From Thermocatellispora tengchongensis (lineage in GTDB: Bacteria; Actinomycetota; Actinomycetes; Streptosporangiales; Streptosporangiaceae): a DNA stretch of 64,000 bases. Made by a program: the position numbers and the translations under genes. The DNA is taken from positions 310,001 to 374,000 of the forward strand of contig NZ_JACHGN010000003.1 in the NCBI RefSeq assembly GCF_014202315.1, given 5' to 3'. This document shows, piece by piece, positions 58,587 through 64,000 of the stretch. The notes under the pieces were generated by a model. That model did no database searches. It was given only the letters and a program-made list of their open reading frames with translations, and was not told the DNA's origin. Positions within the stretch are counted from its first letter, which is position 1. Each line of letters opens with the position of its first letter.

Positions 58587-58895
58587 CTACCCGGGCTCCC
58601 CGGGTTCTCTGGGCTCTCCGGGTTCTCCGGGTTCTCTGGCCTCTCCGGGGCCTCTGGGCTCCCCGGGTTCTCCGAGGTCTCCGGGCTGGTCGGGTTCTCC
58701 GGGCTCTCCCGACTCGTCGCCCCAGTCGGGGAGCTCGACCAGAGTCCGCGGCGAGACGAACGTCGCCACGTCCTCCATCGAGTCGCAGTAGGCGATGAAG
58801 TAGTCGTCCTGGCTCACGCGGAAGACCTCGCGGCCGTGCAGCATCACGGTCTCGACCTCGACGCCGTTCTCGCCCATCCAGCGCTTGCCCGGCAT
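58587..58895 (-). CDS. small protein with collagen-like Gly-Glu-Pro tail
   Basis: A 102-residue protein. The first 60 residues are globular (EVETVMLHGREVFRVSQDDY, FIAYCDSMEDVATFV, TLVELPDWGD). The last 42 are Gly-Glu-Pro type triplets (GEPGEPDQPGDLGEPGEPRG...), coded by a 9-bp minisatellite at 58590-58715. GGGAGG precedes ATG 58895, and a very stable hairpin lies 22 bp further upstream in the presumed leader. Function unknown. The convergent DUF1707 gene ends 4 bp away. Confidence 0.75.
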   Translation of the reverse strand: MPGKRWMGENGVEVETVMLHGREVFRVSQDDYFIAYCDSMEDVATFVSPRTLVELPDWGDESGEPGEPDQPGDLGEPGEPRGPGEAREPGEPGEPREPGEPG

Positions 58896-58916
58896 CGGAG
58901 TACCTCCCGATGCGGT

Positions 58917-58967
58917 GGGGGGCCGGCACGGCGGCAGGTGGATCGGCCACCGCTGTGCCGGCCCCCC
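58917..58967. other. stable hairpin in the leader of the Gly-Glu-Pro protein
   Basis: GGGGGGCCGGCAC (58917-58929) pairs perfectly with GTGCCGGCCCCCC (58955-58967); with a wobble the stem extends to 18 bp. It lies 22 bp upstream of the ATG at 58895 on the minus strand. It may be a leader structure for that gene, or a terminator for plus-strand read-through. Confidence 0.5.
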
Positions 58968-59131
58968 TTGTCATGCCCCCACACCCCCACATGAGACCGT
59001 GCGGTAACTGAGTTGTCTCATTTGTAGGGACAATTAACGATAACGCTAGCGGTTCCGGACGACCAGAACCACCGAATTGACGTTTCCTTCACGATCGGTG
59101 TCGGCATCGTGGTGCGGGGCAGAGACCGGTC

Positions 59132-59980
59132 ATGAGCGACTGGATCGTGGTGGCGACCGACGGGTCGGAGCAGGCCGCGGCCGCCGTGGAGTGGGCCGCG
59201 GACGAGGCGCGGCTGTGGCGGCGGGGGCTGCGCATCGTGCACGTCACCGGTCTGGCGGGGCTGCAGGCGCCCTACTCGGAGGTGGCCGGGTTCGCCGAGG
59301 CGCTGAGCGGCGAGGCCGGCGACATCCTGCAAGCGGCGGCAGAGACGGCGCGGCGGCGGGTGCCCGGCGTGCACCTGGAGACCCAGGCCCTCAGCGGCGC
59401 GGTCGTGCCCGTGCTGCTCGCGGAGGCGGAGCAGGCGAGCGAGACCGTGCTCGGCAGCCGGGGACGCGGCGGGTTCACCGGGATGCTGCTCGGCTCGGTC
59501 GGCCTGAGCGTGGCGGGCCACGCCCACGGCCCGGTGGTGATCGTGCGCGAGCGGCCCGACCGGCCCCGGGGCGAGATCGTGGTCGGGTTCGACCTGTCGG
59601 AGCACTCGTCCGCCGCGCTGGCGTACGCGCTGGAGCAGGCCCGGGTCAGGAAGGCCCGGGTGCGCGCGGTGCACGCCTGGCAGGTCCCGGCCACGCCCGC
59701 GATGGCGGCGTACCCCGACCTGACCGAGGCGGCGCTGGAGGGCCAGACCGAGGCCGCCCGGAAGGTCCTGGAGGAGTGGCGCGCGAAGTACCCCGACGTG
59801 CCGATCGAGGAGCGGATCGTCACCGGCCACCCGGTGACCGCGATCACCGAGGCCGCCGACGGGGCCGACCTGGTCGTCGTGGGCTCACGCGGGCACGGCG
59901 CGCTGCGCGCGGCGGTGCTGGGCTCGGTCTCGCACGGCGTGATCCACCACGTGACCCGCCCCGTCGCCGTGGTGCGCTGA
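59132..59980 (+). CDS. universal stress protein, two Usp domains
   Basis: A 282-residue protein with two tandem Usp domains (about 3-143 and 148-282). Both carry the ATP-binding pattern: first half WIVVATDGSEQAAAAVEWAA and VLGSRGRGGFTGMLLGSVGL; second half IVVGFDLSEHSSAALAYALE and VVVGSRGHGALRAAVLGSVS. ATG 59132 follows GAGACCGG. Two inverted repeats, TTGTC...GACAA (59013-59033) and GGTTC...GAACC (59051-59070), lie upstream and may be control sites. Such proteins are usually induced by hypoxia or starvation. Confidence 0.92.
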   Translation: MSDWIVVATDGSEQAAAAVEWAADEARLWRRGLRIVHVTGLAGLQAPYSEVAGFAEALSGEAGDILQAAAETARRRVPGVHLETQALSGAVVPVLLAEAEQASETVLGSRGRGGFTGMLLGSVGLSVAGHAHGPVVIVRERPDRPRGEIVVGFDLSEHSSAALAYALEQARVRKARVRAVHAWQVPATPAMAAYPDLTEAALEGQTEAARKVLEEWRAKYPDVPIEERIVTGHPVTAITEAADGADLVVVGSRGHGALRAAVLGSVSHGVIHHVTRPVAVVR

Positions 59981-60018
59981 CCGCCCCCGCAGACCGTCCG
60001 GCGGCGGAGGGGACCGGG

Positions 60019-60486
60019 TCAGCCGTTGCGGCTGGCGTTGAGGATGCGGGTCGTCGAGTGGCCGGGGACGGCGGACAGTTCCCAGCACTCGGCGCCCAGG
60101 ATGTCGGCGGCGGCGCGGCGGCCTGCGGCGTGGGGGTCGCCCTCGGTGTGGGCCAGCGCCCCCGGGCGCATCGGCGCGAGCAGGCGGATGTACTCCGCCG
60201 GGAGGTTCAGCGGGGGCGGCCCGGTGACGATGAACACGCCGTCCACGAAGCGCAGCGCCGAGAGCACCTCCGCGCGTTCGGCGGCGGTGTTCAGCGGGCG
60301 GTCGGGGCCCTTCCACGCGCGCACCCGCGCGTCGTCCTCCACGCCCACCACCAGCGGCAGGCCGCGTTCGCGTACGGCGCGCAGGAAGCGCACGTGGCCG
60401 ACGTGCAGGATGTCGAAGGCCCCCGTGACCACGGCTGCCCCGGGCCGCTCATAGGGCATCACCCAGATCGCTTCCAGGGCGCTCAA
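60019..60486 (-). CDS. cytidylyltransferase-like (nucleotidyltransferase) protein
   Basis: A 155-residue protein of the nucleotidylyl transferase fold: TGAFDILHVGHVRFLRAV with the HxGH motif, VGVEDDARVRAWKGPDRPLN and a late GHSTTRILNAS that corresponds to the ISTTRI loop. It resembles the C-terminal half of HldE/RfaE and glycerol-3-phosphate cytidylyltransferases. It would join CTP or ATP to a phosphate. GGGAGGGAG precedes TTG 60486 by 5 nt, so I use this rare start; ATG 60459 is the alternative. Substrate unknown. Confidence 0.85.
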   Translation of the reverse strand: MSALEAIWVMPYERPGAAVVTGAFDILHVGHVRFLRAVRERGLPLVVGVEDDARVRAWKGPDRPLNTAAERAEVLSALRFVDGVFIVTGPPPLNLPAEYIRLLAPMRPGALAHTEGDPHAAGRRAAADILGAECWELSAVPGHSTTRILNASRNG

Positions 60487-60824
60487 GAGCGCTCCCTCCC
60501 TCGTCCCGTCGTACGGCAGGCGCGGACAGAGGGCAGACTAGCGCCGCCCCGCCCGACACCATGACGTCGCCCCCGGCCGTGCGCATTCCCGGGACCCCCG
60601 GGGCCGTCACATCGTACGCCCCCGGCCCCTGCGGCCCGTCGGGCCGCAGCGGCACCGCAGGGCCCCTCAGACCCCTCCGCACCGCCGGAAAACCCCGTCC
60701 CACCTGCGGTTCCATGAGAATGGCCGGCCTATCCCGGTGGTGATCGGACTCCTACTTTTTCGTGACATCTGACCTAGGCGGGCTCCGCGTCCTTACGTGG
60801 GCGGTACATCGTAACGGAGGGATC
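60487..60824. other. 338-bp intergenic region between divergent genes
   Basis: The gap separates the nucleotidyltransferase (minus) from the anti-sigma kinase (plus). It contains GC-rich, Pro/Gly-codon-like sequence with several GGCCC/GGGCC hairpins near 60625-60670 and an AT-rich stretch (CTACTTTTTCGTGAC, 60752-60766) that probably holds the kinase promoter. No gene is supported. Confidence 0.5.
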
Positions 60825-61304
60825 ATGGACTCGTCGGGGAGTGACATGCCGGCATCGGGACCGGCCGTGGACCGCGTGTTCCGGTTGTCCGGGACCATCG
60901 ACCAGATCGCGCGGGCGCGGCGCCTCGTCTCCGCCGCCGTCGGCCGAGATCATCCGCTTCACGACGACTGCGTGCTGCTCACCAGCGAGATCGCCACCAA
61001 CGCGGTCCTGCACTCCGAGTCGGGCCAGGGCGGTGAGTTCACCGTCAGCGTCAGCCGCACCGACGGCGTCGTACGGGTGCGGGTGCGCGACGAGGGCTCG
61101 ATCGAGCCGCCGTGCAGTTGCCGCGCCAACCTGTACGCCACCAACGGCCGCGGCCTGCCGCTGCTGGAGGCCCTGGCCCGGCGCTGGGGCGTGATCCGGG
61201 AGGAGGGCGCCAACACCGTGTGGTTCGAGCTGGCCCTGGACCTCGTCGCTCCCGCGGCCGGGCACGCCGCCGCGCGGGTGAACGGGAGCCTCGTCAACTG
61301 CTGA
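60825..61304 (+). CDS. RsbW-like anti-sigma regulatory kinase (HATPase_c)
   Basis: A 159-residue GHKL ATPase, the second such protein in the window. N box LLTSEIATNAVLHS, G1 RVRDEGSIEPP and G2 NGRGLPLLEALARRWG are present. GGAGG lies 4 nt before ATG 60825. No sigma factor or STAS gene is adjacent, so its partner is encoded elsewhere, perhaps the phosphatase/STAS block at 6-11 kb. A Cys pair (PPCSCRA) in the ATP-lid region is unusual and could make it redox sensitive. Confidence 0.88.
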   Translation: MDSSGSDMPASGPAVDRVFRLSGTIDQIARARRLVSAAVGRDHPLHDDCVLLTSEIATNAVLHSESGQGGEFTVSVSRTDGVVRVRVRDEGSIEPPCSCRANLYATNGRGLPLLEALARRWGVIREEGANTVWFELALDLVAPAAGHAAARVNGSLVNC

Positions 61305-61316
61305 GCCGAGGGGCCG

Positions 61317-62333
61317 TCACCCGGGCAGGTCGAGCCGGCACAGCCCCTCGGCCAGCGCCTTGGTGGTCAGCCGGGTGCGGCTGTCGCAGGCGAGCTTGGC
61401 GAAGATGTGCTCCAGATGGGTGGTGACGGTGCGCACGCTCAGCACCAGCGCGGCGGCGATCTGCGGGTTGGAGTCGCCGCGCGCCACCCGGGTCAGCACG
61501 TCCACCTCGCGGGCCGTCAGCTCGTACGGCAGCGCGCACGGCCGCTCGGCGATCACCGCGCCCTGGATCGCCCCCTGGAAGCCGACCCCGGCGCGCAGCA
61601 GCCGCACCTCGCGCCAGGTGCCCGCGGCGTCGAGCCAGAGCCCGCGCCGGTTCAGCTCGCGCGAGTCGATGAACTCCCGGGCCAGCTCGGCCATCGCCGG
61701 CTCCCGGGTGATCGCCTCCGACGGCGGCACCCCGGCCACCTCGCGCCGGGTGCCGGCCCGGTCGTAGGCCAGGGCGTGGAACCCCGGCGGCACCCCCACC
61801 GGGTCGATCACGCACCGGCGCAGGTCGGTGACGTGCGCCAGGGTCGGGGCCACCGCGCTGATCAGCTCGGCGGTCGGCGGCGGGAACGCGTCGGGGTCGC
61901 GGGCGTTGAGGTGCAGCAGCCCGGTGTAGCGCCCCTCCTCGCCCGCCCCGCCGTCCTCGCCCGCCTCGCCCGTCAGGAACAGCGGCGTGGTCAGCCCGGC
62001 CCGCCAGCCGTACGGCTCCAGGTGGCGGCGGAAGTAGCGCTCGGTGCCCGGCGAGCCCATGACCAGCGGCCTGCGGTCGGCCATCGCGGCGCGGTAGGAG
62101 TCGAGCCGGACGTACTCCTCGGCGGCGTCGCCGTCCACGCGCGCGTAGCCGTCGGAGACCAGGCTCTGGTGCCGCCCCGTCGCCGGGTCGTACGCGACGA
62201 ACTCGTAGGCGTCCAGCGGGATGACCCGGCGCAGCGCGGCCATCGCCCCTCGGGCGCCGCGGTGCCCGGCGACCTGGAACCCCACCTCGGTGAACGCATG
62301 GAGGTGGCGTGGGCTCAGGGTGATCTGGTCCAT
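61317..62333 (-). CDS. LuxR-family regulator with N-terminal sensor domain
   Basis: A 338-residue regulator. The first 250 residues form a GAF-like sensor (LDAYEFVAYDPATGRHQSLV, SYRAAMADRRPL, RYTGLLHLNARDPDAFPPPT). The C-terminal LuxR HTH is at about 275-330 (YELTAREVDVLTRVARGDSN, PQIAAALVLSVRTVTTHLEH). No ATPase or receiver domain. GGAGGAG lies 3-4 nt before ATG 62333. It is divergent from the oligopeptide-binding lipoprotein gene and may control it. Confidence 0.88.
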   Translation of the reverse strand: MDQITLSPRHLHAFTEVGFQVAGHRGARGAMAALRRVIPLDAYEFVAYDPATGRHQSLVSDGYARVDGDAAEEYVRLDSYRAAMADRRPLVMGSPGTERYFRRHLEPYGWRAGLTTPLFLTGEAGEDGGAGEEGRYTGLLHLNARDPDAFPPPTAELISAVAPTLAHVTDLRRCVIDPVGVPPGFHALAYDRAGTRREVAGVPPSEAITREPAMAELAREFIDSRELNRRGLWLDAAGTWREVRLLRAGVGFQGAIQGAVIAERPCALPYELTAREVDVLTRVARGDSNPQIAAALVLSVRTVTTHLEHIFAKLACDSRTRLTTKALAEGLCRLDLPG

Positions 62334-62462
62334 GGTCTCCTCCCCGCCTAGAGTGCCCCAGTACGCCGCGGCGGGGAATACGTAAACCTTCCGATGCCCA
62401 GCCTTGCCCAGCTGTTTACCCTCTCCGGCATCACGCCGGAGAAACGGAGAGGCGGACATACA

Positions 62463-64000
62463 GTGACGGTCCCACGGACGGCCCTCCCGCGGACGGCCAC
62501 GAGGACGGCCACGCGGACGGCCATGACGAGGACGCGAGGCGCCGCCGTCCTCCTTTGCGCGCTCCTCACGCTGACCGCGTGCGGGGGCTCCGGCGAACCC
62601 GCCGGGAACGGGGGCACCGGCGGGGGCGCCGCCAGGACCTTCTCGGTCGCGCTCACCGAGCCCGACCACCTGACGCCGGGCAACACCTCCAGCAGCTACT
62701 CCATCACCGTGCTCCAGGCGCTGTTCGACACCCTGGTCGTGATCGACCCGAGCGGCACGCCCCAGATGCGCGCCGCCGAGTCGGTCACCAGCGACGACCA
62801 GAAGGTCTGGACGATCAAGATCAAGGCCGGGCAGAAGTTCCACAACGGGGAGCTGGTCACCGCCCAGAGCTTCGCCGACGCCTGGAACGCCGCCGCGTAC
62901 GGGCCGAACGCGTGGACCAACAACTACTACTTCGCCAACATCGAGGGCTACGACAAGCTCAACCCCGAGGCCCCCGAAGGCTCGGACGAGGCGCCCAAGC
63001 CCGAGACCGACAAGCTCAGCGGCTTGAAGGTGATCGACGACAGCACGCTGGAGGTCACGCTCACCGCGCCGTTCAGCCAGTTCCCGATCACCCTGGCCTA
63101 CACCGGGTTCGCGCCGATGCCCAAGGCCGCCTTCACCGACCCGTCGGCGTACGACGTCAAGCCGATCGGCAACGGGCCGTTCATGATGGACGGCGACTGG
63201 AAGCGCAACCAGCTCATCAAGGTCAAGAGGTTCGACGGGTACGCCGGGCCGCGTCCGGCCAAGTCCGCCGGCGTGGACTTCAAGATCTACGCCAGCCGCG
63301 AGACCGCGTACACCGACCTGCGGGCCGGCAACGTGGACCTGCTGCAGACGATCCCGCCGGCCAGCGCCGCCGAGGCCAGGACCCTGCTCGGCGAGCGGTT
63401 CGTGGCCACGCCCAGCGGCACCATGGACTACCTGGGCTTCCCGGTCTTCGACAAGCGCTTCGCCAACCCCGACCTGCGCAAGTCCTTCTCCATGGCCATC
63501 GACAGGCAGGCGATCGTGAACGCGGTCTTCAGCGGCACCTTCAAGCCGATGTCGTCGCTGGTGGCCCCGCTGGTGCCGGGCTACCGCGAGAACCCCTGCG
63601 GCGAGGCGTGCGCGTACGACCCGGTCAGGGCCAAGGAGCTGTTCACCAAGGCCGGCGGGTTCAGCGGCACGCTCAACCTGTACTTCTCCAACGCCGACCC
63701 CAGCTACGAGCAGTGGATGACGGCGGTGGCCAACCAGCTCAAGCAGAACCTCGGCATCGCCGACATCAAGTTCCGCAAGATCCCGGCCGCCGACTACCTG
63801 TCCACGCTGCGGGAGCACAAGCAGGACGGCCCGTACCGCAACAACTGGGTCATGGACTACCCGAGCCCGCAGAACTACCTGGAGTCCATGTGGGGCGAGG
63901 GCAACCGGATGGGCTGGGAGAACCAGCGGTTCCTCGACCTGATCGAGCAGGCCAACGCGGCGCCGTCGATGGAGGCCAGCATCCCGCTGTACCAGAAGGC
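62463..64000 (+). CDS. oligopeptide ABC transporter substrate-binding lipoprotein (partial)
   Basis: The gene continues past the window; 512 codons are present. It is a family 5 (DppA/OppA-like) solute-binding protein. The signal peptide ends in the lipobox LLTLTAC (Cys about 40), followed by a Gly-rich linker. Landmarks: GTPQMRAAESVTSDDQKVWT, AYTGFAPMPKAAF and DYLGFPVFDKRFANPDLRKS. GTG 62463 has GGAGAGG 10 nt upstream; ATG 62523 would give a more normal signal length but has no ribosome site. The codons between them are a 12-bp GGACGGCCACGC-type repeat. It should import peptides with transport genes lying beyond the edge. Confidence 0.9.
   Translation, partial: MTVPRTALPRTATRTATRTAMTRTRGAAVLLCALLTLTACGGSGEPAGNGGTGGGAARTFSVALTEPDHLTPGNTSSSYSITVLQALFDTLVVIDPSGTPQMRAAESVTSDDQKVWTIKIKAGQKFHNGELVTAQSFADAWNAAAYGPNAWTNNYYFANIEGYDKLNPEAPEGSDEAPKPETDKLSGLKVIDDSTLEVTLTAPFSQFPITLAYTGFAPMPKAAFTDPSAYDVKPIGNGPFMMDGDWKRNQLIKVKRFDGYAGPRPAKSAGVDFKIYASRETAYTDLRAGNVDLLQTIPPASAAEARTLLGERFVATPSGTMDYLGFPVFDKRFANPDLRKSFSMAIDRQAIVNAVFSGTFKPMSSLVAPLVPGYRENPCGEACAYDPVRAKELFTKAGGFSGTLNLYFSNADPSYEQWMTAVANQLKQNLGIADIKFRKIPAADYLSTLREHKQDGPYRNNWVMDYPSPQNYLESMWGEGNRMGWENQRFLDLIEQANAAPSMEASIPLYQK

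Overview
The window is about 72-74% G+C, with strongly GC-biased third codon positions, a WhiB protein, an ANTAR regulator, many GTG starts and GTGA/ATGA gene junctions. It is chromosomal DNA of a filamentous actinomycete. The gene content fits a member of the Streptosporangiales (for example a Nonomuraea- or Streptosporangium-like genus), but the genus is inference. No insertion sequence, CRISPR array or phage block was seen.

Layout. 1-1112: the end of a gamma-glutamyl polyamine route (PuuC-like aldehyde dehydrogenase and PuuD-like hydrolase). 1245-4991: proline catabolism (P5C dehydrogenase and proline dehydrogenase) with a divergent PucR/PutR-type activator. 5042-6250: a lone glycosyltransferase. 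6398-13071: a stress-signalling block with a PAS-GAF-PP2C phosphatase, GAF-ANTAR protein, STAS antagonist, SigB/F-type sigma factor, RsbW-like kinase, WhiB protein, a 52-residue acidic protein and a type II NADH dehydrogenase. 13258-16271: small membrane and low-complexity proteins and an HTH protein. 16427-17000: tRNA-Pro(GGG), its terminator, a degenerate second tRNA-Pro copy and a decayed HNH-type gene.

17159-31391 is the most interesting region. On the minus strand a FadR-type regulator, an L-fucose-dehydrogenase-like aldo/keto reductase, LarA (nickel-pincer lactate racemase family) and the cofactor genes larB, larC and larE form one chain in which every junction overlaps by 4 bp. Divergently lie L-fuconate dehydratase, a 2-keto-3-deoxy-L-fuconate dehydrogenase-like SDR, a sugar ABC transporter and an exported GH95 alpha-L-fucosidase. 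The oxidative L-fucose pathway ends in pyruvate plus L-lactate, so a lactate racemase with its own cofactor supply is a coherent but unusual addition. Matching ACATCCCATGT palindromes lie in front of both arms.

31432-35155: a DUF574-type methyltransferase, an epoxide hydrolase, a CRP-like site and a DGPF protein/ECF sigma pair. 35316-43279: a Nit1C (MSMEG_0565-0572-like) cluster with a flavoprotein, amidohydrolase, conserved hypothetical, radical SAM protein, GNAT-AIR synthase fusion, two tandem nitrilases and a glycosyltransferase. The second nitrilase has lost its catalytic Glu and Cys. 43252-53508: regulators, GrpE, a thioredoxin lacking its nucleophilic Cys, a ROK protein, an exported CBM2-zincin and a membrane acyltransferase. 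54118-64000: an antiporter-like protein, thioesterase, a frameshifted membrane gene, a DUF1707 protein, a universal stress protein, a nucleotidyltransferase, an anti-sigma kinase, a LuxR regulator and the start of an oligopeptide-binding lipoprotein that runs off the window.
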